Part shown: positions 37,571-49,100 of the stretch, in pieces
How positions within the stretch are numbered: position 1 is the stretch's first letter
Layout of the letters: every line of letters begins with the position of its first letter
Assembly (NCBI GenBank): GCA_020746105.1
Contig: CM036622.1
Coordinates: forward strand, 43,687,477-43,751,476
Direction of reading: 5' to 3'
Source of the DNA: Trogon surrucura
Lineage: Eukaryota > Chordata > Aves > Trogoniformes > Trogonidae
Length of the DNA stretch: 64,000 nt
Notes under the pieces: generated by a model
What the model saw: only the letters and a program-made list of their open reading frames with translations
The model's database searches: none
What the model was told of the DNA's origin: nothing
Translations under genes and position numbers: made by a program

Positions 37571-37620
37571 CACACATGCGCTCGCGCGCACACACACAAA
37601 CACACACACACACACACTCA
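37571..37620. repeat. CA/CG dinucleotide microsatellite
   Basis: An interrupted (CA)n repeat begins with an alternating GCGCTCGCGCGCACACACAC segment and continues as mostly CA. Alternating purine-pyrimidine sequence with CG steps is the type that can adopt Z-DNA. It will be length-polymorphic between individuals. Confidence 0.85.
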
Positions 37621-38395
37621 TGTCATAATCACAGAGTCCTCATCATGTTAGGAAAAACAGGCTAAAATCCAGCCACAATGGGTGCCTCAGAGAAGAGCCA
37701 GCTTTCCTGGATATATGCAGGAGCTCAGCAGCAGGGATGTAAGAGCTTGCTATCTTCTGCCCCTGCACAGGATGAGGGAAGAGCCGAAAGTGTGGGACAA
37801 TTTGGGTGCCCTGAGTTTTCCAGCATCACTGCAGTGAGTCTGCTCAAGGCTATTTCAGGGAACCATGTCAACATGTGAAAGGGGGTAATTTATAATATGA
37901 GACTGACAGATCAAGTTGGGTGATGCATTTGACCATGCAACATCTTTGACGGTAACGAATTCCTTTCGCCTGTACTGAGCACAAAGTATCTGCTTCTGTG
38001 TCAGGCTTGGGAAAGGGCATGTGTGCCTGAAGGGCTTGTCCATTTTTTCCAGCTCTGTTCTCTCCTCTGCAAACCTTGCCTTGCCACCACGGTTTCCCAC
38101 AGTGCTCATGCCACACATGGATGTTCACTAGGGATTTACAAGTGGGGAATATATTCTCCTCTGGCCATTGGAGCGGATCAGGACTGGAATTCACTCTGGC
38201 AAAGAACAACTCTTATTTGAAGGTCTCGTTCCCTAAAACTGAGAGAGTGCTGGTAGTTCATGGAGACAGCTAAATTGTGGGTGTGTTTATTGGAATTACA
38301 AATAGTTTTATACAGAGGGGTTAGCATGGTCACTGGGAATTTGTATTGGGTAATTACGGGCTCATTATTATCTTCCCTGCAGGGAAGACACATGA

Positions 38396-38600
38396 CCCAG
38401 TAGTCTGAGGAAAAAGTTGGGCGCCAGGAACTCCTGGACTCTAATCCCAACTCTGACACTCCCTTCTCTGGCCCCAGGGCAAGTGACTTAACTTTGTGCC
38501 TTGGTTCCTCCGTCTGTAAAAGAGGGATAATATCTCTGAGGAGTGTTGTGAGGATTAAATTAGATAATGTTCACCTAATGCTTTGAAGAATATGAAATGT
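38396..38600 (+). repeat. MIR SINE (ancient tRNA-derived CORE-SINE)
   Basis: The segment follows the MIR consensus over about 200 bases. A tRNA-like 5' part contains GGACTCTAATCCCAACTCTG (consensus GGTTCGAATCCCGGCTCTG). The conserved core then reads GGGCAAGTGACTTAACTTTG, CGTCTGTAAAAGAGGGATAA and GTTGTGAGGATTAAATTAG, and it fades out near AATGCTTTGAA. MIR spread before the split of the major amniote lines, so this is a very old copy that has stayed readable. The last part of the consensus (LINE-related 3' end) is not seen. Confidence 0.85.
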
Positions 38601-39294
38601 GAAATCTTATTATGCAGCTTGGAATGCTTTCCAGACTCTTTTGATTTTCTGACCGCACGCTTTTCATTAGATCACCTCCTTCCCAGCGGAGGTGGATTTC
38701 GCTTGGGAGCCACCCAGCTAATTTGGGAGTTGTTTTTTTCAATAGCTTGGAGCAGTTCCCAAATGCTCTGACTCACACCGTCTCAATGGAGAAGCTGCCT
38801 CTGACACCTGACCCTGGTTGGGGGAACGCCTCGGTGTTCGCTGGCTTTCAGGAGACAAGTCAGGGAGTGGCTGGAGACAGGATGAATCAGGTTTAACTGT
38901 CTCTAAAGAAGCCAGGGATGGATTTTGCCCTCTGGTCTTCTCCAAAGCATCTGGACTTCTGGGATTCTTGCCCTGACCAACGAGTGAGGAAGAGCTGTCC
39001 AGTCAAAGGTGCAGATGCTTTCTGAGCATCATGGTTAGACCCTATTTGATACCATGAGGCATGGATGTGTGAGAAAAGGGGATTTTTTTTTTAAAAAAAA
39101 AAGAAATTTTTTTTTAAGGGATGAAATTAACTCCTCAGTCATTCCCTCTGCATGCAGTCAGCTTCCTTAGAACAGTGATTCCTTTGGGAAAATGCAGCCT
39201 TCTGCTGTGCCAAGTCACTGTGCAGGTCATAGTAAGGTCAATTATTGCTTATAACGCAATAGCCAAAGCAGGACTTATTCCTCAAGTCTACTTC
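38601..39294. other. No gene recognised
   Basis: About 700 bases between the MIR and the CpG-rich block. It holds a T10/A10 palindrome (listed separately) and no conserved open frame. Confidence 0.5.
39083..39115. repeat. T(10)A(10) palindrome followed by GAAAT(9)
   Basis: Ten T are followed directly by ten A (39083-39102), then GAAA and nine T. The T10A10 unit is a perfect palindrome and the following A-T block extends the symmetry. Such tracts can extrude as cruciforms and are frequent sites of slippage and sequencing error. Confidence 0.8.
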
Positions 39295-39835
39295 TTCTAA
39301 TCGTTCCGTGGTCCTGTCAGCCTTGTCATTCCGCTCCAAGGTGAGGAACTGCCCCTTCCTGCACGGCCCTGTGCTGCACACCTGCGTCCAGCAGCGCTGG
39401 GGCCGTGGCAGCTGCAGTGGCAAGGACAGGTGTGAGTGTGCCGGGTGCTGTGGAACGCGTGGCAGGAGACCTGGACACCCCGGACTGAAACACAACAGGC
39501 TTGAAAACGCTTTACCTTCTCCAGGAGCAGCGTAGGCGCTGGCACAAGCGTCTCCTCAGCCTTTCAGGAGGGAAAGAAGTCCTCCCTGAGTGAAATCTCC
39601 CCCTAGCACAGAAGTTTTGTCACCCGCAGGATTTTGCCTGAAGATGCTGCGAGGGTTTAAGTTCACCTACTCAAAAGCATGAGCTCCCTCGAGCGGAGCG
39701 AACACCCCACTGGCAGCGGCCGTGGGGCCCCGCTCCCGCTGAGCGACTCCGTCCGCACCGGGCGCGCTCCGCGGGGACCGCGGGTTTGCAACGCGCGGGC
39801 GGCGCCGGCTCGGTCAGATCAATCGAGGAAAAAAA
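39295..39835. promoter_or_regulatory. CpG island, possible promoter or first exon
   Basis: The block is CpG-rich against an otherwise CpG-poor window. The core (39690-39834) holds about 25 CpG in ~145 bases, including runs such as CCGGGCGCGCTCCGCGGGG and ACGCGCGGGCGGCGCCGG. The upstream part (39295-39545) holds roughly a dozen more. Dense unmethylated CpG in birds usually marks a promoter. Direction is not set: a 68-codon open frame starts at 39679 on the plus strand (MSSLERSEHP...), and a donor-like CCAAG|GTGAGG lies at about 39340. No TATA box is evident. It could serve a gene outside the window or a non-coding transcript. Confidence 0.5.
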
Positions 39836-40170
39836 ACCTTGGAAGGAATAGGCACAGTGTGGAAGCCAAAGATGAAATACATTAACTTTTCAGAGCTAGA
39901 ACTCACCTCCCTTGAAATTACGACCTCCCTCAAGGCAGGCAAAACCCCTTAGGAAACTGCTTAGAAACTTCATCCCCACCACTGCAAAGTGTAGAATAGT
40001 CACAGAATCACAAAAGTTTTTGCTGGATATTAAAGTAACCCAAACTTATTTGCTCATCCCCTACCTTGAGAAGTGAAACTCATGTTCAGAGAGAGGTCCT
40101 TTCCTGTTTACCACCCCCCCCTCCAAGCATCCTGAGGAGAACTTTTAGTGAGGACACATTAGAAAAAAAC
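39836..40170. other. No gene recognised
   Basis: Unique sequence between the CpG-rich block and the next CR1. A weak resemblance to a CR1 tail (GTCACAGAATCACAAAAG) at about 40001-40018 is too short to assign. Confidence 0.5.
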
Positions 40171-40386
40171 TTTTTAACATTAGGAAAAAGCTTTTCACTG
40201 TGGTGGTGACGGAGCACTGGAACAGGCTGCCCAGGGAGGTTGTGGAGTCTCCTTCTCTGGAGACATTCAAAGCCCGTCTGGACGTGTTTCTGTGTGACCT
40301 ACTCCAGCGTGATCCTGCTCTGACGGTGGTTGGATTAGATGATCTTTCCAGGTCCCCTTCCAACCCCTGGCATTCTGTGATTCTGA
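40171..40386 (+). mobile_element. CR1 LINE, 3' end of ORF2 plus 3' UTR
   Basis: The plus strand encodes [20 protein letters not shown] and KARLDVFLCDLL, the last conserved block of CR1 ORF2, then the 3' UTR (GGATTAGATGATCTTTCCAGG) and a short tail GGCATTCTGTGATTCTGAGA. It is 5'-truncated to about 216 bases. Its 3' UTR differs from the 2965/23012/51300 subfamily (TCCAGCGTGATCCTGC), so it is a related but different subfamily. Confidence 0.92.
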
Positions 40387-40849
40387 GACACAAGTTTTCA
40401 AACAAAAACTCAGACTCTAAATTTGTTTGTGGTGTTCCCTCATCTCTAATGTCTGGGAAAAGAGCCAGTTCTTTGCCATAGGTCTCAACAGTCCATACTG
40501 AATGAGTGAAAGAAATCCAAACACAAGGTGAACATCTGGGCTAGTAGTTTTGATTCTTCACTCTGTAGCTTATGAGTATGGGGGTATTGTCCTGGGGGTG
40601 TTGGTGCTAGAAAGGGGAAGACACTTTGGGGGATGCTGATCATTTAACACTTTATCAGTCACAAACAGCATAGGCTATACCTAGGAGTTATCAAAACTAG
40701 AACAGATTGTGACATGGTGAAAGAAGCTGCTAGTGTAGCACTCTGCTGGAGTGCATTGTCATGTTCTGCATCCAACAGATGTAAGCTGTGTCCCTGAAAA
40801 AGGCACAGGGAAAGAGGAAAGAGGCAGGGAGAAGGAGCCAAGTCACCTG
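40387..40849. other. No gene recognised
   Basis: About 460 bases of unique sequence with no supported feature. Confidence 0.5.
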
Positions 40850-40910
40850 GAATCATAGAGTCGTAGAATATCAGGCTGGAGGGTACTTCAGGGTCATCTG
40901 GTCTGGAATA
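40850..40910 (-). mobile_element. CR1 LINE, short 3' tail
   Basis: Sixty bases resembling a CR1 3' end read on the minus strand: GAATCATAGAGTCGTAGAAT then CAGGCTGGAGGGTACTTCAGG and GTCATCTGGTC. It is short and diverged, so the subfamily is not assigned. Confidence 0.6.
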
Positions 40911-42951
40911 AACTTTTTGGCCAGCTGACAGTGAAAAAAATGTCTGTGCTGAGTGTTGCTGCAGCATGATCAATGAATAGCAAAAGAGGAATCCAGTGGT
41001 ACTTCCAGATGGCAAAAGCACATGACAAGGTGGGCACAGACCCACATCACAGGGGCTGTGATTTGATCCTGGGAGTGTGGCCAAGGCTCATGGATTTTCC
41101 AGTCCTGTCCTTTGGCTCACCTGTGTTCAAAATGCTGATAGGATTTTAGGCACATCCACACAGACACATGCCACAGGATGCTGTAGTCAGCACCCAGGTA
41201 CAATTTGTCTGTAGAAAGCAAACCGTTTCCTTCACCTAAGCTTTGATTATATATGTATCTGCTAAGTCATTGAAATCTCTTGGACTGAATATATGCAGGA
41301 ATTATGTAATTGAATCTAAGTAGTGCTCAAATTAATGTAAATATGACGCATCAGCCTAATAATTAAAGTTGTCAGGTAATGGTTTTTATTCAGAGCTTGA
41401 ATTAGGTTCGTGCTTGAACTTGTTGATTTGCCTTGAAGCCTGTAAGGCTGAGCTCGAAAGGCCAAGGAGTTGTGGGAATGCTGAAAAAACACAGTGAGGC
41501 AAAGGGCTCTTTCTGCTCTGTTCTGGGGACCTTTTCTCATACCATCTGCAGCGCTCCTCACGTGTACTTTGCATTATATGCAGTAGCACCTTTGTTTCAT
41601 TTATGGACACATTTCACAATGTACATGTGGCTGCTACAGCCACCAAAGCTCATTTCAAAGCCTCACTGGAGGACCCTGGCAGAGCTCCTGGCAGCCCGTC
41701 CAGCTGCAGGGGCCAGGAGGCATGGCTGGAGCAGGCTGGCTCTGCCCAAGGCCACTCTGGCCAGCTCCCCAGGGCTCCCAGGTCCAGTGAGCAGGATTAG
41801 TAGAGTTTATTCCCTTGGGAACCACTGTCTCACCAGCTGGGAGCTAGTAGGCTGGTCTTGTATAACCACAATTTCGGCTTGAATGTCCCCTGGAAGCAGT
41901 CTGGTCGAACTTGCTCTGCTATGCCTGGCCTCAGAACAGGGTGCCTAAAGAAGCAACATTTAGGAAAAAAAATGATGCGTTCCTATGGATATACCAGCTC
42001 AGCATCTGGCTCCACGTCCTTTTATTTTCAAGGCATGGCTAGGAAAAAGAGGCTGAGGTTCAAGTTTCAAAGTTGAGAAAACACACTAAGAATAGTAATA
42101 TGGTTGCTTTGGAGAAAAAAAATTGCTAAATTGACTGGACCACACCATCAACACATAAAAACCCAATTAAAAAAACAGAAAGAAAGAAAAGCCTTCCACC
42201 TCCATCTTCACCCTGGCAAATTTTTCTTATTTTTTCTTAGCCATTTGTACTTGCTTTTCTGTGTTTGAGTCAGGCATTTGGATGCACACGCAGATGATAC
42301 ATGTGTTTGTGCACACATATATCTCAAACACTCATAAATGCTCGCATAAATGAGGCCCAGTCAAGCCTTTGCTCCTAATATCCCATGCAAAAGTTAATTT
42401 GGGGAAGCGAAAAATTCAGAGGGAAGTTAGACCCCATCTCTCCCTGCACAGTCTGCTGGGTGGGGAGGCCTGGCTGAGCTCTCTCTGTGGCCTCTTTCCT
42501 GGTGCTGTTAGTTCTCTTCTGTAGCCTTGCCTGTGTTGGTCACCTGATCTGTGCTGGGGGCACGTAACAAGCCCTGTGGAAAACATACAGACATGCACAC
42601 ACTTGGCAGAGACATGGAAGGGGAAAAAAGACCATGCTCTTCATCATCCGTCTCAATACTGCAGCATGATGTGAGGGTTCCTATCTTGCTCTGATCTCTC
42701 CTGTGTAACACAAAGGCCTGAGCGCCTTCATGACATTACTGGGTCTACACGGGCACATGATTATGGTGGTTCTTCGTGACATTCACCAAGAAGCAGAAAC
42801 TGTCCAAAGTTGACCAAAACATCATTTTCCTGTGGGAAATTTTCTGTTAGCAACAGAGAAAGCACAGATAGACACATATGTCACCTAATTCCTGGGAACT
42901 GGTGTGGGGCAAGTCTCTCTAGCAGTGCCTCAGCAGCATATTCCAGCCATC

Positions 42952-43023
42952 CTAGGAGAATAGTAGTATATTTACTGCTAGTAAATAGTAGCAGGCACTG
43001 CTAGGGAGATAGTAGTATATTTA
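42952..43023. repeat. Short direct repeat, 49-base period
   Basis: Two 23-base copies of CTAGG(A/G)AGA(A)TAGTAGTATATTTA lie at 42952-42974 and 43001-43023. Between them TAGTA and CTGCTAG words recur. This looks like a small tandem duplication that has since diverged slightly. No function is implied. Confidence 0.75.
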
Positions 43024-45284
43024 GGGCAAAATCCTGCTTGTCTGACACTTGCAGACCAGCCCAGCACAGCCAGGTACACTCATAGACAAGGTGGGAAATT
43101 TTGCCTCTTAGCATCATCGAGAAGAGCAGCAAGTGTGCATGTCGTCACTGCGAGGAAAATTGGCTTGGACAAGGTGTCTGCACTGTCTTGCTCTTTGTGA
43201 GGTTGTTACCTCCTAGCAGCCAAGGCCGAATCCTGAACAGAAAATTAAACAAGTCTGATGACATGGGAGAAGATTCAAGTCTTTCCCTGGTTGAAAACGT
43301 TGGCCATGCTGCTATTGAAACTTCTACAAGGGGTGAGATGAGCCCCCATCCAGCCTGTGGGCATGAGGAACAGGGGCAAATTGTCCTGGGAGGGAAGGGG
43401 CAGGGCATGGGTGGCAGGGATGAACATGAGGGCAACAAGAATGTCCTGGTGACTTTGGGCTCCTCTGCTTCCTGAGATGACATTACAGCACTGGTATTTG
43501 CTGAGACGTTTGGCAGCGTGTCCCCAGTACGTCATGAAAAGGCTTTGTATAAGGGGACAGTGTAGGCTGCCTTCCAGAAAGGCTGCCTTCCCACAATGCC
43601 AATTAAGTATAATCTCAGATACTTAACTGTCTTCTTCTGGGGCTCGAGCCATTTAGCCCACTCAGAGGCATTTTATGCCCTTGCTGTCAAGCCCAGTGGA
43701 GCTGAACATAGCCCTTGTTTTTCCTATCTCCTGCAGAGCTGAGGTCACCAAACTCCCATTTAGCCACTCTTATATTAGCACTTCCTCCTGCAGCATCACC
43801 ACCCCCTGCTACTCCAGGACAGCGGATCCCACCATTTCAACACACTTGCAAATTAAAGGGAACACAGCAAAGTACAGAAAGAGACTGGGCATCATTCCCT
43901 CTCTCTCCGTGCAGCTAAACGTAGTTTGCATTACTGCACACTCCTTTCTTCTTCTGAACAAAAGTAAAATAAAATCAAAAGCATCTTCTTCACAAAAGGC
44001 AGCACCAGCTTTCCTTCAGGAGATGCCCTTGGGGGTCTGCACCCTCATGCTGAGCACTGCTGGGTCACACACTACAGAGGCTGGCTCTACACCTCCTGAG
44101 GGGAAAGTTGTTCTTGGGCACCCTCCCTTATTTTCTTTCTTTGTGATTTTTCCTGGTAAAGCTTGCTTTATAGTGTTAGCTGTTTGGGGAGTGCGGTTGG
44201 AAACTGGCCCAGAAGTTTGCTGTTATGATGAATTTGCTGCAGACAGCACACATGGTATGGTACAGGTTTTCCACTGCTCATGAAGGGGCAACCCCAGACC
44301 AGAGGAATAACTCCAAGCTCAAGAAGTTGACTGAAGAGAGAACAGAAATGAAAGGTAACAATCGTTTTAAAAAATCAGCTCTATGTGCTGTTCTCAGCAG
44401 GTGGGAGCAGATCATGGCACATTTATGCACAGATGACCCGACAACCTATCGACCCCTCAGCCCCAGCTGGTCAGCTGCAGGGGTTGTGTGCATCCCTGGT
44501 TGAAACAGGAGATAACCATCCTCTGACCCCAAAGTCAACATCCTCCCTGGCCATGGCCCTTTGCCCAGCCAAGACTTGGGGGTCTATAGGACCACCATCG
44601 CAGCTGCAGAGCAGCAGGCACAGCACCGGGTTATGCCAGGATGTGGCTTATTTGAGGTCCTACTCAAAAGAAGAAGCATTTAATAGTGGTAGGCATTAAT
44701 GGAGGTATGGGCTATAAGCATGACAATACAGCCTGTCATGTCAGAACATGAATTAACTCCACTGGTGAGAAGCATGGTAATAAATCCTTGCAGTGGGGAT
44801 CTTCAAAAACATGCTAGGTTGGAGCCAGTCCCTTCTGGTTAGGGCTGGGATTTGCTTTTGAGACAATCTTCTTTTGTTGTGGAGAGATCTCTCTCTCCTG
44901 GAGTCAAAGTGTGAAAATATAATCAAACTTCTATTATGCCCATAACTTGCCTGTGTGATTTTATACTTTCTTTATGCTGGTTGATAGATTGCTCTGATGA
45001 TTGTGTTGACACTCATTTAATGGTACTCACTGGTACTTTCATTTAATAAAAGTCTTTTCTCACTTGAACTGCAGCATTTTCTCAAATGTGGTCTGTGGTG
45101 GTTTGCATTTGCTTTATTATTAATTAAAAGTAAACGCCTTTCTTGAGAACATTTCATTGCCATGCAGATGAAGCCAGGCACCTTCAAATGGGTCTTTTAC
45201 ACATTTTATTTCTTTAAACGGATTACCTCCTAAAGCCTTATGAAGTAAGAATTTGAATAACTATTTTGAAAGGTAGAATTCACT

Positions 45285-45318
45285 GATAAGGTTCAGATAA
45301 GTAGTTCAGATTCTTATC
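45285..45318. promoter_or_regulatory. Cluster of three GATA motifs
   Basis: GATAAG occurs at 45285-45290 and 45296-45301, and its reverse complement CTTATC at 45313-45318, within 34 bases. TTCAGAT occurs twice in the same segment, and a homeodomain-like AATTAA follows close by. GATA factors bind WGATAR, and clustering is common in enhancers. With only motif evidence this is a weak regulatory candidate. Confidence 0.25.
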
Positions 45319-45816
45319 AGCTCAATTAACTGCTTTGGCTTATTTAAATGGGGGGGAAAGCAACTTGCAATTCAACAAGAACAACTTCTCCAGAGGTTTT
45401 CACTTATGTTAGTCTTGGACTAGATTAAAATGCTGTGCGGATGCCTTTATCCTGTCAGCACTTCCACGCTCTGAGTTCTCATATTGACTTTTCAGCCCAT
45501 AGAAGCCTGCTGAAGCAGCCCTTGTCGCTGCAGTTGTGTCCAAATAAGTGGAACCAGTTTTTCAAAGTTCACCTGGGGGATGCTCAGGACTGCATGCCAG
45601 CCTACCTTGTGTTTGCATTTTGATGTCAGATACCTAAGGAAAAATTCTGATGCTGTGCTGTTTCCTAAAGAAATCACCTCTAGTTGAATGCTCAGTGTTT
45701 GGAAAACCTCTGAAATTCTCTTTTGCAATGAAAATCCCATGTCTTATGTTTGTGTGTGGGATCCAAACTCTCTTCTCACTATTATTTTCCAGATGAACGC
45801 TACTGTTCTTGTTACA

Positions 45817-46145
45817 CCTTTCCTTTCCTTTCCTTTCCTTTCCTTTCCTTTCCTTTCCTTTCCTTTCCTTTCTTTCCTTTCCTTTCCTTTCCTTCCTTTC
45901 CTTTCCTTTCCTTTCCTTTCCTTTCCTTTCCTTTCCTTTCCTTTCCTTTCCTTTCCTTTCCTTTCCTTTTCCTTTCCTTTCCTTTCCTTTCCTTTCCTTT
46001 CTCTTCCTTTCCCTTTCTTTCCTTTCCTTTCCTTTCCTTTCCTTTCCTTTCCTTTCCTCTCCTCTCCTCTCCTCTCCTCTCTCCTCTCCTCTCCTCTCCT
46101 CTCCTCTCCTCTCTCTCTCCTCTCCTCTCCTCCTCTCCTCTCTCT
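45817..46145. repeat. 329-nt purine-free pentanucleotide array (TTTCC)n/(CTCCT)n
   Basis: Every base from 45817 to 46145 on the plus strand is C or T. The first ~235 bases are mostly CCTTT repeats with a few length changes. From about 46052 the unit becomes CTCCT, with CTCTCT interruptions near the end. Open frames of up to 165 codons on both strands across it (SFPFL or KGKER repeats) are artefacts of the period-five repeat having no stop in any frame. Long homopurine-homopyrimidine mirror-type tracts can form triplex H-DNA and stall replication. Confidence 0.97.
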
Positions 46146-49100
46146 ACAATTACCTTTATTTACCAACTGCTACTCTCATCCCTGATCTACTTGTTCACAT
46201 TCATAGTCAACTTATATCAAATTCATAGGTCCCAGTAAGACCCAGCTTTCCTATAACATCTGCAAAAGGAGCTGCTAAAAAAATCACTCACATAAATTAA
46301 AGCTTTAGGTGCTTCCTTCATCTGGATTTTCCGTGTGCTGTGTGCTCCAGCCTTGTCTTTGAACTTTTTAGTCTCTAGAGCTGTGTCCTATTTTTTTATG
46401 CCTTGGGAAAAGTTGAAAGAAATAAGTGAGTAATAATAAACTTTTTAAAGCCATAATCAAAAGGGATTGCTCCCATAATGAAAAGCCTCTGTCCTTTCAT
46501 TTGGTTCAGAAGTTTCTGTCTAGGAAAGACGAGAAATATTAGTGAAAGAATGTTTGGAGCTGAGACGTCATTGTGACCCACCAGACCCCTCAGTGGCAAC
46601 AGCTTCATGCCCCAAGAGAGGGCAATGTACCAAAATGAAGGGTCAAAAGTGAAATCTCAAGACCTAAAATTTGTATATCCGGTCATGTTTAGAGATGACT
46701 TGTTGATTACCTAATACTAGGGTTTCCAAGCACCCACAAGGCTTTAGTGCCTCAGTACCATGGAAAATATACATGCTTTGGTTTTAAGCACTTGATCATG
46801 AAAAGTGAGGCTGAAATATTGGGAACAGTTAGCATGGTGTCATGTAGCTTGTCTTTCCTTTCTGAACACAAAGGCTCCCTGTGCACAGGGGTGCAGTGGT
46901 CACAGACGGAGAAAAGAGACAGTGAATGCTCATTCCGCCCATCAAAGACTGCTTTTCCAGGCATTTTTAGCTGTTGTCCATGTAATCTTTGCTGTCTCAT
47001 TCCCGGGGAAGCTTCGAGAGCTGGTAGACAGCTCAGAGAGTGGGAGGTAAAGCAGCGAGACAGTTCTTCGTGGGAGAGGGGAGGCAGGACAGCCTCTCTG
47101 CTCCCTGGATATTTACAAACAGAAAGGCTGGTTTAGAAATCCAAAATAGCTGTGGAAACTTTTATTTCAGCTTACATCTAAAAAAATCCTAACCCTCTGA
47201 AGCTCAGGCTTTATTTTCAGTGAAGTTTCTTGCACAATCTTTAAAAATGTGGGCTGTTTGCACCCTTAAGCACCAAATCTGCTGTAGCTACTTGTGCAGA
47301 CTGAGTGTAGGTGATTTGCTTTACCCAGGGGGGTTTGTGTCTGATGCAATGGAAGAAGAGGGACCAGTGGGGAGGAGATGAGCATGCCAGCCCTGCAGCC
47401 ATCTGCACCCCATGGAGCCACCTCACCGGGACAGAAGGGGCGTGGGAGACACAGCACTGAATGCTGGAGGAAAGTCAGAAGCACCAAATATTTCTTATTG
47501 GCAAGCTCAATATATTTCAACCAGCTTTAGGAATGTTGTAGAAAAGCCTCATGGAACAGCACCCTCTCTGCTGTTCTGTTTCTGCAGGGTTTGGGGGTTG
47601 ACATCAGCATCTGATGAGCTGATCCGTCACTCAGGGTTTATACCCAGAGAAACTGGGAACTGACTTTCTGCACAGCACCAGCTGCTGATTTTAATAACAG
47701 CTAACTCAACATGGCATAGCAAAATGAATTATTTCACTTTCCGAGATCTACTGACTAGAAATACTTGAGGAAAATCTTACATGGGTATCTCGTAGGCTCA
47801 CACATCCAGCATTTTCAACTGTAGCAGAGATTGGCTGTCTGATGCTCACCTTGAGGGTGGTTTCCCCTGGATGGTCAGAAGATCATGTGTTTCTGAACAA
47901 GGTTTTCCAAGAGCAGATCCAGGACACGAACTTTCAGGCTTACATCCACTTTTGTGTCTTTTCCAGTCTCACAAACATTTCCTCATCTATTATTCTGTAA
48001 TTAATCCTAACCTAGTGAATTCTAAATATTTAAGCTTGAGTAGAAAATAGCTGTGTGGATTCAGTATTAAAGGATCATCCTTTATATGACCTTGAATACT
48101 TAAAACATCTGGAATCTTGACTACTGTGGTGCTCAAGGCTTTGGTTTTTATTCTATTGATTAGTGGATATTAACTGAACTAAGTGAGGTGACTTGAATTT
48201 CCTCCTTGTTGTATCACAAGGGCTGTTGGATCCCAACAGGTCTTCTTTCCATGAGCAGATATGACTGGCCACCACACAGAGAGGCTATTCCTTTATAGAT
48301 CTATGTTGATTTTTAGAATTTTTCTAATTTCATTTTGCAAGATGTTTGGAAGAGGATACTTTCTTTGCTGTAGCCAGTCATGATTTCTAAGGGTATATCT
48401 GCATTTCTACAAAGGTTATAAATAATTTTTCTGTGAAGGCGTCTGTCTGCTAGACACACACAAGCTTATTTTAAATATGTTCCATAGCACCTGTTCAGCC
48501 ATACTCTGGCAGAGCCTCAGAGTAAGGTCCCAGAGCTGAGACCTTCTTCCACTGGCAAATCTGCACATTCCTCCCTGAACACAGGGACAGGTTTGCAGAG
48601 CTGAGCTCACTACAGAGGGTTACACCGTCTCTCTGCTCCAATGTCACAAGGACTCAAAATGGGGTAGAACCAAAACCAAGGGTATTTACCTATATTTCCA
48701 AAGCTTGAAAAGCCATAGCAATTTTTGGTTTGGTGTCAGTGTGCTGGAACACCTGTGAGATGGTGCTTGACCCGCAAAAAATTGTTTTCAGTTTCTTACA
48801 GACTCTGGCATATGAGCTGACAGTCAATGTATTCTAAGATGGATTTGAACCAGACAGACGCTTCTGTCTTGACTCCCACCATGCTCCCTGGGACCAGGCA
48901 TGGCATTACTGGAAGGCAACAGAGACATTCTGACACCTGGAGTGTTTGTTCCTGTCCTCTTTCATTTCCTCTGCCAGGCACATCCTTTAACTTTGGAAAA
49001 AAAAATGCAGCCTGACACACCACCTTCCTGATTTCTGCTCCCTGAGTTTCATTGTAGAAAGTCTGGAGGTGTCACAGCTCCAGAGGTGGCTGCACACCAT

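Larger units (their letters stand above)
40911..45816. other. Long stretch with no gene recognised
   Basis: About 4.9 kb without a recognisable repeat family or conserved protein. The longest open frame of the window outside repeats (43675-44283, 202 codons) lies here but has no domain, no homology I recognise and other frames open over parts of it. Local features of note are a 49-base-spaced direct repeat (42952-43023) and a GATA-motif cluster (45285-45318). Confidence 0.5.

Noticed and set aside
40001-40018. CR1 tail-like GTCACAGAATCACAAAAG
   Set aside because: Too short and not followed by the CR1 3' UTR sequence.
43675-44283. 202-codon open frame, the longest outside repeats
   Set aside because: No recognisable domain, no splice or promoter context, other frames open over parts of it, and a frame of this length is expected occasionally in 64 kb read in six frames.
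45688-46238. Open frames of up to 165 codons rich in SFPFL or KGKER
   Set aside because: They are the period-five pyrimidine repeat, which has no stop codons in any frame; not proteins.
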